DNA of 64,000 bases from USCg-Taylor sp050740455 (GTDB lineage Bacteria > Pseudomonadota > Gammaproteobacteria > JACCXJ01): NCBI GenBank assembly GCA_050740455.1, contig JBOIDF010000009.1:6578-70577 (forward strand), written 5' to 3'. The position numbers and the translations under genes are program-made. Under the pieces are notes generated by a model. That model ran no database searches and had not been told where the DNA came from. It saw nothing but the letters and a program-made list of their open reading frames with translations. This document shows, piece by piece, positions 17,523-25,762 of the stretch (its first letter is position 1; each line of letters begins with the position of its first letter).

Positions 17523-17795
17523 ATGAGTAACACCATGACGGAAATAACCGCTACGTTCTCTCCCAGCAGTGAGTTTCGGCAAACCTGCGGCTTTTGTGGC
17601 TGCGTCTTTCGGGTCGAAGTTGAAAGGGCACGGTCTCATAAGGACGTCCAGGAGTATCGCTGCCCGGAATGTCACGACCATGTATGTTTAGCCAAAACGT
17701 CGACTCCACCTCGAGTAACTTTGATCTCGAACCGGACCGACGGCCGCGAAGTAATCCCGTGCGCTTTGCGGGGCTTGACCCTGAAGTATCCCTAG
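17523..17795 (+). CDS. Small zinc-ribbon-like protein
   Basis: A 90-residue soluble protein. It holds two CxxC pairs about 29 residues apart, CGFC with a further Cys (VF follows) and CPEC followed by HDHVC, the layout of a zinc ribbon. The C-terminus carries TPPRVTLISNRTDGRE. The ATG at 17523, followed by a second possible start at 17535, was chosen because the conserved part begins there; the open frame runs further upstream without conserved residues. Such proteins could be stress-related or nucleic-acid binding, but no function can be assigned. It is flanked by gene debris. Confidence 0.6.
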   Translation: MSNTMTEITATFSPSSEFRQTCGFCGCVFRVEVERARSHKDVQEYRCPECHDHVCLAKTSTPPRVTLISNRTDGREVIPCALRGLTLKYP

Positions 17796-17930
17796 ACTGC
17801 CAGCCCTCGGCACTCGCTCGAATTCAGAGATCGCACGGTAGAATAAAAGGGCAGGTGAGAGCCTGCTTTCTACTCTATCCTACTCTTCGTCCTGATCGAG
17901 TTGTGAGCCTCGCTCCAACACCGACCCTAT

Positions 17931-18147
17931 TCTTGACTATTTGTTCCATAACGGCTAGGCTTACTTCCATTAGACATTGGTTCGCGGCTCAGAATACAGG
18001 GGCGTTCGACAAACGGTGCGATCCGCGCAAACGCTCGCTATCTTACCAGGAGCCTGCGAGGACCATTGGAAAGATCCGAGATACCGTCGAGGTGACCCTG
18101 CAGGCTTTGGAGTATTTTTTGTGGTTCATTCTAGAACGAATAGTCAT
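17931..18147 (+). pseudogene. Internally deleted copy of the tetR gene with its promoter and following operator
   Basis: The left end repeats the tetR promoter: ATTCTTGACTATTTG is identical to 20590-20604 and the TTGACT-17-TAGGCT spacing is kept. The right end (about 18065-18116) repeats the last codons of tetR (TTGGAAAGATCCGA, GTCGAGGTGAC, CAGGCTTTGGA). It continues into TAGAACGAATAGTCAT at 18132-18147, matching the operator after the intact gene at 21251-21266. Almost the whole coding body is missing. The vestige therefore leaves a likely TetR operator directly before the hydrolase gene. Confidence 0.7.
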
Positions 18148-18153
18148 GTATTA

Positions 18154-19050
18154 TTGAACTACTTGCCATTACGCACCGTATTAGCGAAGAGCATATTAGC
18201 GCCTCTGCTTCTGGCCTCGGGACTCGCGCTGATGGCGTATCCGGAGCGTGGGAAAATCGATCTTGGTGTGTACGCGTATCCTCGGGGCAGCACGGCTGTC
18301 GCTTGCAAGTCCCACTCGAGGATCGGTCTCGCGGGGGTCATCGACAGCGAACGTACCCCGAAGGGTATTCGTTTCAACGTAAGAACTCCCGAGAACTATC
18401 GACCAAACATCGCCCATCCCTTACTCGTCGTTTTTGCTCCAGCGGGTCTCTCCGCCGCGGCTAACGAACGGGCTACGGGTTTAACAAAAATCGCCACGGG
18501 TCAAGGGTTTCTGATCACCTATGCAGATCACGTCCGAACCTCTATTTCCGCGATCGAGGATCTGAGTGCAATTCCGAGTCTCGCCGCGAAAAAATGGTGC
18601 ATCGATACGACACGCGTCTACTTGACCGGGCACTCGGATGGTGGAACCGTTGCGTTGGCTATGGCGATACTCGATCGAACTAAACATATTCCCGCGGCGA
18701 TCGCAGCGAGTGCCGCGGGCTTCACCAAGGCAGACCTCGCCGGTTTCGAGTGCCCAAAACCGCTCCCGGTAATGATTATGCACAGCGCAAACGATGGGCT
18801 ATTTCCGGGGTACGGGAAGGACGCGGCGAGTTGGTGGGCCGCATGTAACCAGTGCGAGCTAAGTGCTCGCAAGCGACTGCCCAGTGGTTGCGAAACCTAC
18901 CCGAAGTGTGCTCATGGCGTGGCCACGCGATACTGCGAGGGAACCCAGCCCCATGCGCAGTGGCCAGCCTTGAATCAGTCGATCATCGACTTCTTCACCG
19001 ACACGGGCCGGCCGGGACGCGAAGCCGCCCGAGAACCGGCCGTAGAATGA
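18154..19050 (+). CDS. Secreted esterase/PHB-depolymerase-like alpha/beta hydrolase
   Basis: An alpha/beta hydrolase of the LpqC/feruloyl-esterase/poly(3-hydroxybutyrate) depolymerase group, about 298 residues from the TTG at 18154. The nucleophile elbow is TGHSDGGT. The acidic residue is likely in MHSANDGLFPGYG, and the catalytic His in KCAHGV or a nearby position. The N-terminus (LAPLLLASGLALMAYPE) is hydrophobic and suggests a signal or membrane anchor. No ATG lies before it in frame within the plausible region, so the start is uncertain; ATG 18232 would remove the hydrophobic segment. The stop overlaps the ATG of the next gene (ATGA), so they are coupled. A TetR-type operator lies just upstream. 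Confidence 0.75.
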   Translation: MNYLPLRTVLAKSILAPLLLASGLALMAYPERGKIDLGVYAYPRGSTAVACKSHSRIGLAGVIDSERTPKGIRFNVRTPENYRPNIAHPLLVVFAPAGLSAAANERATGLTKIATGQGFLITYADHVRTSISAIEDLSAIPSLAAKKWCIDTTRVYLTGHSDGGTVALAMAILDRTKHIPAAIAASAAGFTKADLAGFECPKPLPVMIMHSANDGLFPGYGKDAASWWAACNQCELSARKRLPSGCETYPKCAHGVATRYCEGTQPHAQWPALNQSIIDFFTDTGRPGREAAREPAVE

Positions 19051-20231
19051 GAGCTGTGCCGGGCGGTCTTCTCCATCTCGGTGTCGCGGCTATTCTTCTA
19101 TGGTTGCTGTGGCCCGAGCGTTTCACGGTGAACATGCCTAGCGCAATCGGTGGATGGTTTCGGAGCGCGCCAACGACCGACTCGCTTCGAACTCGAATTC
19201 GCTTGCCGGATGGCTTTTCTATCGCCCTTTACGCGAGCGGACTAACCGATGCGCGCATGCTGCGGTTTACCGAGGCCGGTGATCTACTCGTGAGCCTGCC
19301 TCGCTCAGGACGCATCGTCCTACTTGAGCGCGATAGCGATGCGGATGGCCGGCCGGATGGCCGTCGAGATTTGCTCACGGGGCTCAATCGACCTCATGGT
19401 CTAGACCTCCATGAAGGCTGGCTGTACGTCGCCGAGACCAGCGCGCTGGGGCGCGTCCGATTCGACGAGAAGGCCCGCAACGTGAGCGGCAGTTTCGAGC
19501 GCCTGGCGGTGCTTCCCGCCGGCGGCCAACACTGGACACGCAGCGTGCGCCTGGGACCGGATGGGTGGGTGTACGTGTCGGTGGGGTCGAGCTGCAATGC
19601 CTGTAGGGAAGAAGATCCTCGGCGCGCCGCCTTGCTGCGCTTTCGACCCGATGGTACGTCGAGGAAGATCTATGCCACCGGGCTTCGTAATACCGTGGGC
19701 TTTGATTGGCGGCCGGTACAAAACGAACTGTACGGCGCCGACAACGGGCGCGATTTCCTGGGCGATGCCTTTCCTCCCTGTGAGCTGAATCGCATCGAGG
19801 ACGGCAAGTTCTACGGCTGGCCTTATGCCAACGGCGATAAGGCGCCCGATCCCGACCTCGGCGCCGGAAACGAAGATGAGGTGCGCGCGAGCGTGCCTCC
19901 CGTCCACAACTTCGGCGCCCACACCGCGCCCTTAGGCTTGTCGTTCATTCACGGCAACGGTCTGCCGCCAGGCTACCAGGGTGCGGCGCTGGTCGCCCTT
20001 CATGGGTCCTGGAATCGTACCGAAAAAGCCGGGTACGAGGTGGTGTCGCTGCATTTTGATGCTACAGGGAAGATCACCGAGCGCAAATTTGCTACAGGCT
20101 TCGAGCAAGATGAAGAAGTCATCGGTCGCCCCGTGGATGTCGCCGAGGGGCCCGACGGGGCTATCTACATCTCCGACGATTACGGCGGGAATATTTACCG
20201 CGTGAGCTATCGCAAGACTCTCAAACCATGA
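19047..20231 (+). CDS. PQQ-dependent sugar dehydrogenase family protein (sorbosone/YliI-like)
   Basis: A 394-residue protein of the soluble glucose/sorbosone dehydrogenase beta-propeller family. An N-terminal hydrophobic stretch (LLHLGVAAILLWLLW) would export or anchor it. Typical blades are visible: LRFTEAGDLLVSLPRSGRI, LNRPHGLDLHEGWLYVAE, GWVYVSVGSSCNAC, YATGLRNTVGFDW, ELYGADNGRDFLGD, YGWPYANG, ALVALHGSWNR and GAIYISDDYGGNIYR. Related enzymes oxidise aldose sugars with PQQ in the periplasm; others have no known substrate. The ATG at 19047 overlaps the previous stop by four bases. No PQQ biosynthesis gene is in the window. Confidence 0.88.
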   Translation: MRAVPGGLLHLGVAAILLWLLWPERFTVNMPSAIGGWFRSAPTTDSLRTRIRLPDGFSIALYASGLTDARMLRFTEAGDLLVSLPRSGRIVLLERDSDADGRPDGRRDLLTGLNRPHGLDLHEGWLYVAETSALGRVRFDEKARNVSGSFERLAVLPAGGQHWTRSVRLGPDGWVYVSVGSSCNACREEDPRRAALLRFRPDGTSRKIYATGLRNTVGFDWRPVQNELYGADNGRDFLGDAFPPCELNRIEDGKFYGWPYANGDKAPDPDLGAGNEDEVRASVPPVHNFGAHTAPLGLSFIHGNGLPPGYQGAALVALHGSWNRTEKAGYEVVSLHFDATGKITERKFATGFEQDEEVIGRPVDVAEGPDGAIYISDDYGGNIYRVSYRKTLKP

Positions 20232-20428
20232 GTGGAGGCATTATGATCGTGGTACTTCACATCGCCGGTGTGTGCCTGCACTACATGGCACGAGACCAGG
20301 GGGGCAAACGTACTTCCAGTTGCCCGTTGGCAATCACGGCAATGGCAATTCCCAGCGACAACCGGCTCCGCCGACCACTCATAGCGAATGGTGCCGCATG
20401 CACAACCACCAGTAAAGTGTATAGTCAT
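20207..20428 (-). pseudogene. Truncated GFA/CENP-V-family protein
   Basis: The 73 codons open with a GFA domain (GGCACGTIRYEW, then NCHCRDCQRATGS), which gives several of the zinc-ligand cysteines of the glutathione-dependent formaldehyde-activating fold. Normal members have about 130 residues; this one loses homology after about residue 45 and overlaps the 3' end of the sugar dehydrogenase gene on the other strand. It is probably a broken gene. Confidence 0.6.
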
Positions 20429-20589
20429 GAGAAAAGTGCTCCTTCCATTTTAAGCTACGTAAATTCAAAGAACCTCCGCAGCCTAACGACTAGGATTTTA
20501 TCCGGTGTGCGACAGCAATAGCGGATAAAATTAGTTGAACGAAACCCCTGGATCGATTTCGGGATCTAATGGAACTATTTCGCACATCA

Positions 20590-20631
20590 TTCTTGACTAT
20601 TTGGTCTAGAATGTCTAGACTTATACCATTG
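20590..20631 (+). promoter_or_regulatory. tetR promoter with palindromic operator
   Basis: A -35 box TTGACT, 17 bases, then a -10 box TAGACT. The spacer and -10 hold the palindrome TCTAGA-ATG-TCTAGA, a plausible autoregulatory TetR site. The GTG start of tetR is about 30 bases downstream. A near copy of this region lies at 17931-17973. Confidence 0.6.
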
Positions 20632-20653
20632 GCAACGAAGGTACCAACGTAGC

Positions 20654-21235
20654 GTGGCGAGACCGAGAGAGTTCGACATAGAGGAAGTGTTGGACAAGGC
20701 CGTGGAGACATTTTGGTCCAAAGGGTACGAAGCGACCTCGATCCAAGACCTGGTGGAGAGTATGGGGATCCATCGCGGTAGCCTGTACGCTGCCTTTGGG
20801 GACAAGCAACGCCTTTTTCTCACGGTCCTGGACCGCTATCGCAAGGTGGTGGTGAGGAAACTGCTCGATATTCTTGATTCTAACGCCTCGGGCAAAGTGG
20901 CTATCCGTCAGTTCTTTGCAACGGTCATTGAGCATGTGATGACCGGCGGGCCGTTGCGCGGCTGCCTGGTTACCAACTCTGCCGTTGAGCGGGGACTGAG
21001 TGATCCTGACACGGCCAACAAGGTGAGCCTGTGCATAAAGCAACTCGAGGATGGTTTCTACAAGACCTTACTGCGCGATCGGGGTACAGGCGAGCTCGAT
21101 AAGCAACGCGATCTGCGCGCGCTAGCGGGCTATTTGACGTGCAACCTGCAGGGACTCTTGGTTATTGGAAAGATCCGAAGCGATCGTTCGGCCCTCGAAG
21201 AGGTGGTCGAGGTGACGCTGGAGGCTTTGGAATGA
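20654..21235 (+). CDS. TetR/AcrR-family transcriptional repressor
   Basis: A 193-residue TetR regulator. The helix-turn-helix lies in residues 1-50 (VLDKAVETFWSKGYEATSIQ, then MGIHRGSLYAAFGDKQ). The C-terminal ligand domain contains MTGGPLRGCLVTNSAVERGL. That block is typical of the NemR/YezE-type subgroup, which responds to electrophiles or lipophilic compounds through cysteines (one Cys is present here). Translation starts at GTG. TAGA-N8-TCTA-type sites lie before this gene and before the downstream EthD gene, and a decayed copy lies before the hydrolase gene. It therefore probably controls itself, the EthD protein and perhaps the hydrolase pair. Confidence 0.9.
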   Translation: MARPREFDIEEVLDKAVETFWSKGYEATSIQDLVESMGIHRGSLYAAFGDKQRLFLTVLDRYRKVVVRKLLDILDSNASGKVAIRQFFATVIEHVMTGGPLRGCLVTNSAVERGLSDPDTANKVSLCIKQLEDGFYKTLLRDRGTGELDKQRDLRALAGYLTCNLQGLLVIGKIRSDRSALEEVVEVTLEALE

Positions 21236-21250
21236 TTTTTTTCTTGATTA

Positions 21251-21270
21251 TAGAACGAACAGTCTATAAT
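21251..21270 (+). promoter_or_regulatory. Operator and promoter of the EthD gene
   Basis: TAGAACGAACAGTCTA (TAGA-N8-TCTA) runs into a -10 box TATAAT at 21265-21270. The upstream TCTTGA, 17 bases earlier, can serve as the -35 box. A repressor bound here would cover the promoter. The intact tetR gene ends 15 bases upstream. Confidence 0.55.
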
Positions 21271-21366
21271 TGGGCTGGACACGGGTTTGAACGCGCTAGG
21301 ATTGATTGGATCTGAAACAGGGATCGGCGAATTTCTCTCAACCGATACTATGATTAGGAGGATGTT

Positions 21367-21777
21367 ATGGCTGGCGTTAAGTTAATAGTGATGTATCCGC
21401 GTCCTCTGGATATCGACGCATTCGAAAAGCTTTATCAAGAGGCGCACGTACCGATGGCGGTGGAGAAGCTCTCGGGTAAAACGAAGTTTGTAGCGACCAA
21501 GGTCGTGGCGACCCCGGACGGGACACCGCCCCCATTCTACCGGATCGCCGAGGTTCATTTCCCGTCCCTAGAGGCCCTGCAAGCGTGTGCGCAGTCCGAG
21601 GGCGGAAAAGAAACCCTTGCCCATGCGGTCGAAATCTCCAGTGGTGGTACGCCGGTATTATTGATCGCGGAGGAACAAGCATTCGCGTTTGGCAGCAAAT
21701 CGCTTTGGGACCGACTCCGGGCATGTGTGTCGCCACAAGAGAATTCCATGGCTCCTAGTGCGGTATCCCACAAATAA
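21367..21777 (+). CDS. EthD-domain protein
   Basis: A 136-residue protein whose first 100 residues form an EthD-like ferredoxin fold: VKLIVMYPRPLDIDAFEKLY, then HVPMAVEKL, FYRIAEVHFPSLEALQACA. EthD proteins are small dimeric alpha/beta-barrel proteins found with ether- or aromatic-degrading systems and as detoxification accessories. The C-terminal 35 residues are not part of the fold. The ATG has a good TAGGAGG site. It is the likely main target of the upstream TetR. A decayed copy of its 5' end lies at 21943-21998. Confidence 0.85.
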   Translation: MAGVKLIVMYPRPLDIDAFEKLYQEAHVPMAVEKLSGKTKFVATKVVATPDGTPPPFYRIAEVHFPSLEALQACAQSEGGKETLAHAVEISSGGTPVLLIAEEQAFAFGSKSLWDRLRACVSPQENSMAPSAVSHK

Positions 21778-21881
21778 GTACAGGAAATCGAAAGCGGTGC
21801 ATCGGCGCTCAGGTACTGTCTTTCTGACCAGGGAATGGCCGGAATCCAGGTCTAGGGAGGGCATTGCTGCACTGGGTCCCG

Positions 21882-21903
21882 GCCAATCCATGGCCGGGAT
21901 GAC
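21882..21903. repeat. Short palindromic repeat (CCCGGCCA hairpin)
   Basis: CCCGGCCA and TGGCCGGG surround a 5-base loop and are followed by GATGAC. The pattern resembles the small dispersed GGAATGAC-type repeats of proteobacteria. Two related hairpins occur at 41893-41920 and 42157-42186. Confidence 0.45.
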
Positions 21904-21942
21904 AGCTGATTTACGCCCATTCCCTGTGGGACTTAGGTATTA

Positions 21943-21998
21943 CGAGAGAGGGATGCTGTGGCTGATATTAAGTTAATGGTGATATATTCGCCAGTATG
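21943..21998 (+). pseudogene. Vestige of a second EthD gene start
   Basis: The segment repeats the ribosome binding site and first codons of the EthD gene with few changes (ATTAAGTTAAT then GTGATATATTCGCC against GTTAAGTTAATAGTGATGTA), then ends at a stop and unrelated sequence. It is therefore a truncated tandem duplicate of the 5' end of the gene at 21367. The rest of the interval up to the next gene holds nothing I recognise. Confidence 0.6.
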
Positions 21999-22252
21999 AC
22001 AGGACACGAGCCACAATAGGATTAAGCGCAAAGGATCAATCAAGCAATTAATCTAGGGAAGCGATAACGCATCACTTGCTTTATGAAATATGCTGTAGCG
22101 AACTGCGGGGGAAGACGATGCGCGCTTGAAAATGCAATTAGCCAGACGAGCGTTCAAATCCTGCGCTAGCGTGGTAACCTTGTACCTCACCTCATAGCGC
22201 GCAGAGACGTATTGCAGGGCATGAAACTGAATTGAAGATCTATGCTTTGAAC

Positions 22253-23197
22253 ATGGATCATAGTTCACGCAGACTTATTCTGGTTACCGGCATACCCCGG
22301 AGCGGTACAACCGCTGTTGGACGAATGTTGTCGCTGGCACCTCATGCCTGCACGCTCCATGAGCCATTCAATTATCACTCCGGGCTTAGACAGATTAACG
22401 CATACTTCGAAATTCCAGGCGCGCCTTCTTTTCCATTTCAGATGCTTGACCAGATAATATGTAACGCCAAGCAGCTAGAGCTAGCGTTTAAACTCGGAGT
22501 TTTTCCTACTGATGAAGGATTGAGACGAGTAATAAAATCGATAATCGGCGGGCGGCCGTTAAATACTTATCGGCGGTTGCGACTTTACCCCGCTGTTAAG
22601 ACGATAATTTGGAAGGATCCGGCGGCGTGCTTCACAGCGGATTACGTATCTAAGCAACACGATGTCGACGTGCTGGTGACCCTTCGCAATCCTTGGGCGG
22701 TTGCGGCGAGCTTCAAACGCATGGAATGGGCTTTTGATCTTAGCGATATTTCCACACGCTTGAGTCAAGCAGGTATAGACGGTCGCAACATCCTGCCGTT
22801 GGTCGGGGGGCAGGTTCATAATTCGGTAGTGAATGCGGGTGTTCTCTGGGTCACAATCTATTCAGTTCTTGCGAAATGGGCGGATACGAACACAAGGATC
22901 CACATTGTTAACTTAGATGAGATCCTCGCTCATCCGAATTCGGCCTACGCTAAAATTTACCAGTTACTCAAACTCGAGTGGACGGATCGAGTTTCAAGAA
23001 AGATCAGTAAACTCTACAGGACAACATCGGATTCAATCGTACCGAAACATAAAAAAGCGCACGATCAGAATAGGGATATTCGCAAAGTGAATGATTACTG
23101 GCGAGAAATTCTTACTGAAGAAGAATGCGATTTTATCGCCAATCATGTAACGCCACACTGGGAGAAGCTTCAGAGAGTTGGTGCTGGAAAAAGTTAG
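22253..23197 (+). CDS. Sulfotransferase family protein
   Basis: A 314-residue P-loop sulfotransferase. The 5'-phosphosulfate loop is LVTGIPRSGTTAVGRML, a little after the start, and the 3'-phosphate site is VTLRNPWAVAASFKRM near residue 150. The enzyme would move sulfate from PAPS to a sugar or lipid. An in-frame TTG 21 bases upstream exists, but the ATG at 22253 places the P-loop normally. Base composition is lower in GC than the core genes, which suggests transfer. It opens the polysaccharide island. Confidence 0.82.
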   Translation: MDHSSRRLILVTGIPRSGTTAVGRMLSLAPHACTLHEPFNYHSGLRQINAYFEIPGAPSFPFQMLDQIICNAKQLELAFKLGVFPTDEGLRRVIKSIIGGRPLNTYRRLRLYPAVKTIIWKDPAACFTADYVSKQHDVDVLVTLRNPWAVAASFKRMEWAFDLSDISTRLSQAGIDGRNILPLVGGQVHNSVVNAGVLWVTIYSVLAKWADTNTRIHIVNLDEILAHPNSAYAKIYQLLKLEWTDRVSRKISKLYRTTSDSIVPKHKKAHDQNRDIRKVNDYWREILTEEECDFIANHVTPHWEKLQRVGAGKS

Positions 23198-23262
23198 ACG
23201 GGGGCATTAAGTGATGGAGCTGCTCTACGCTATCGAAAAGGGAGCAGCATTATGAAACTCCC

Positions 23263-23403
23263 CGTCGTAATCACTCACCGGCCTTCGAGGCCAAGGTGGC
23301 TCTGGACGCCATTCGCTACGATAAGACGCTCGCCGAACTGGCCGAACGCCACGACGTGCGCCCCAATCGGATCACGGCCTGGAAACGGCACATGGAAGAT
23401 TGA
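23263..23403 (+). pseudogene. IS3-family OrfA remnant
   Basis: About 45 codons encode the OrfA helix-turn-helix (HSPAFEAKVALDAIR, then LAELAERHDVRPNRITAWK) and stop after HMED. The usual start (MKRSRY-type) and the OrfB frame are missing. A matching OrfB remnant on the opposite strand lies at 24745-25010, so the glycosyltransferase gene between them sits inside broken IS3 DNA. The sequence CTAGCATTGGAAGAG at about 23488 also occurs at the end of the repeats near 35650. Confidence 0.8.
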
Positions 23404-23538
23404 GCGCCCGGCAGGCCGCCTTGCGACCCACGTGCTGCCCCAATGCTTGCGCGGCGCTCATGAGTTAACCCGCCCTGCAGGTTCTCTAGCATTGGAAGAG
23501 ACCGTGTCTTGGAGCAACACAAGCGCTGCTATAACTGT

Positions 23539-24708
23539 CTAGGCGCAAGCCTCTCGATCGTCCAAGGCTTTGATACAAATATCCTGGATGAGCCGCTCTG
23601 CTATCCGCGTCCACGAATGTGAAGCGGAAGCGGCCTTCGCGAATCTGCTGATCTCAAATCGCTCCTCCGAATTTTCTAGCAGCCTGCCGACTTGCTCGGC
23701 AAATTCTCGAGAACTGTTCGCGAGCCGGATGAAATCCAAGTTTCGCCGCGCGAGTTCGATGGTGCGGCTAGCAACAACCGGCAAGCCGCTGGCACCATAT
23801 TCGAAGAGTTTCATAGGACTGCGCCCGTCGTTTGCCGGGTGATTGCTCAGCGGTAACAATCCGATATCGGAGTGTTGAAAATAGGCTGGTAGTCGCGCAT
23901 AACTCCTCGGTCCAAGCAAATGCAGGTTGCCTCTTCCGCCTAATAGCCTACTCGCATCCTTTGGATACGGACCGATCAAGACCACGTTTGCATGGGGCAG
24001 CATGTCTGCGAGGGCCGTCACAATACCATAACCGAATCGATCATCGAAGGCGCCGGCATACACCAATCGCGGAGACGAGATCTCGCGGTATTCTGGTGGT
24101 GGGTCCATAGGCATCGAGAAAAAGGTATAGTCGACCCCGTTTTCAAGGAGGTACACCGGCTTACTAGGCGCTAAATTTGTTAGCCGATCCATAACGAGCG
24201 CCGATGTACCGATCAAAAAATCGGCCTGGTGCGCAAGCTCTTGTTCTACGCTGTCGATAGCAACTCCAAGTTGCTCGCTAGACAGGTCTGTAGCCCGATA
24301 CCCCATGACCCTTGCTTTCACATACTTCGGGAGCCCCGCAAGGGTCGGCGCATCGATTAAAAGCACATCTACCTCGGAAAATCCGTATTTCCTTAGGCAA
24401 TACTTGATTGATGGTAAAGTAGTTAGGAAAAGATGCATTTTCCCGAGGCGACGAGCGAGTTGCCAGGGCACCAAACTTAGCGGCACGTAATCGATAAGGT
24501 CTTTGTTAACCACATATCCATTCTCAAGCCAGTTTCTAAATCGAAACCTGACTCGCGGGTTAACCCATCTGAGCAAGTGCGCGATGGTTACGGGTTTGCT
24601 CAGATGTAGCACTCTATGCCCCTTCTTTGTGAATTCATGGGCCAGATGGTGAGAACCGACTACAAACACACCACCCATAGGCGTGTGGCTGCCGAAGACG
24701 ATATTCAA
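23539..24708 (-). CDS. GT-B glycosyltransferase (GumK-like/GT4-type)
   Basis: A 389-residue GT-B fold enzyme. The N-domain begins VFGSHTPMGGVFVVGSHHLA, an unusual start resembling GumK-type glucuronosyltransferases. The C-domain has RLVYAGAFDDRFGYG, ANVVLIGPYP, a loop at SDIGLLPLSNHP and the sugar-nucleotide site SPMKLFEYGASGLPVVAS. Predicted role: add a sugar to a lipid-linked oligosaccharide at the inner membrane face. Its 5' end is duplicated at 36576-36840. It is flanked by halves of a dead IS3 element, so it was probably moved here. Confidence 0.85.
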   Translation of the reverse strand: MNIVFGSHTPMGGVFVVGSHHLAHEFTKKGHRVLHLSKPVTIAHLLRWVNPRVRFRFRNWLENGYVVNKDLIDYVPLSLVPWQLARRLGKMHLFLTTLPSIKYCLRKYGFSEVDVLLIDAPTLAGLPKYVKARVMGYRATDLSSEQLGVAIDSVEQELAHQADFLIGTSALVMDRLTNLAPSKPVYLLENGVDYTFFSMPMDPPPEYREISSPRLVYAGAFDDRFGYGIVTALADMLPHANVVLIGPYPKDASRLLGGRGNLHLLGPRSYARLPAYFQHSDIGLLPLSNHPANDGRSPMKLFEYGASGLPVVASRTIELARRNLDFIRLANSSREFAEQVGRLLENSEERFEISRFAKAASASHSWTRIAERLIQDICIKALDDREACA

Positions 24709-24744
24709 GTGGACTTCCCCCGCTTTCGTGGACAGTTGGTAGTC

Positions 24745-25010
24745 TCAAGTTAAGCTTCCTGGGTAATTCCTCCTTTCGAAATTGACTGGCGATAGGTAGC
24801 CGATCGCAGAGTGGAACCGGTGTGGATTATAGAACCCTTCGATGTATTCGAACACGGCCATTTTGGCTTCTGCCGGGTCTTGAACCGATGCCGGGCCAGC
24901 AGTTCGCATTCCAAGCTGGCAAAGAAGCTCTCCGCCATGGCATTGTCGAAGCAGTCGCCCACCGAGCCCATCGACGGCTGGACCCCCATCTCCCGGCACC
25001 GGCCGCCAAA
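24745..25010 (-). pseudogene. IS3-family OrfB (integrase core) remnant with frameshift
   Basis: Two overlapping minus-strand frames give the C-terminal rve domain of an IS3 transposase: SMGSVGDCFDNAMAESFFAS and LECELLARHRFKT in one, then MAVFEYIEGFYNPHRFHSAI and GYLSPVNFE in the other. The catalytic Glu of the DDE triad (in AMAESFF) is present, but the upstream Asp residues and the N-terminus are missing, so it is dead. Confidence 0.85.
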
Positions 25011-25168
25011 TGCGATCGAGGTGTATATGGCCTTAATAATTTTGGCAGGATTCTATGATGTGTTGACCGCTGAAGTGAGCGTGATCACGGTTCGCGCTCC
25101 GATAGATGAGGAGTACAATTCCATGATCTGCAATTTAAACTGCGTTGAACTTCTTATCCTTATCTGGC

Positions 25169-25750
25169 ATGTTGGACGTCGATAACTACTTCAATTTTGA
25201 ATTCGCCGAGCATTCGCGGGTAGTGGCCGCGACGCGAGACCAGCTGGCCGAGCCCTTCAAACATCTCGTAGAGGCATGTGTCAAGGCTGTACGTGGCGGT
25301 GGTAAGCTCATGTTTTTCGGCAACGGGGGCAGTGCCGCCGACGCCCAGCACCTGGCGACGGAGCTCACCGTACGCTACGTGAAGAATCGTCAGCCGATTG
25401 CCGCCATCTCGCTGACCACGGACACGTCGGCCCTCACAGCGATCGGTAACGACTTCAGTTTCGACCAACTGTTTGCGCGCCAGGTCTTGGCGCTCGGCAA
25501 GGCGGGCGACGTGGCCATCGGGATCTCCACGTCGGGCCGCAGCGCCAACGTCGTGTGTGCGCTGCAGGTGGCACGAAAGCAGGGCATCGTGCCGGCTGCC
25601 CTCACCGGGAGAGATGGCGGCGACTTGGTAGGGTTGGCCGAGCCTATCCTGATCGTCCCCTCCGACACCACTTCCCGCATACAAGAGATGCATATCACGC
25701 TAGGACAGATGCTGTGCGGCGCGCTGGAGCTCGGTTTGGGACTGGTCTGA
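25169..25750 (+). CDS. gmhA: Phosphoheptose isomerase
   Basis: A 193-residue SIS-domain enzyme that converts sedoheptulose 7-phosphate to glycero-manno-heptose 7-phosphate, the first step to LPS inner-core heptose. Landmarks: FFGNGGSAADAQHLATEL, AISLTTDTSALTAIGND and GISTSGRSANVV. The catalytic Glu is in QHLATEL and the His in IQEMHITLGQ. The ATG at 25169 (MLDVDNYF) gives the normal length. hldE follows 12 bases after the stop, so the two are an operon. A second open start lies 24 bases upstream. Confidence 0.94.
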   Translation: MLDVDNYFNFEFAEHSRVVAATRDQLAEPFKHLVEACVKAVRGGGKLMFFGNGGSAADAQHLATELTVRYVKNRQPIAAISLTTDTSALTAIGNDFSFDQLFARQVLALGKAGDVAIGISTSGRSANVVCALQVARKQGIVPAALTGRDGGDLVGLAEPILIVPSDTTSRIQEMHITLGQMLCGALELGLGLV

Positions 25751-25762
25751 GAAGGTAACCCT

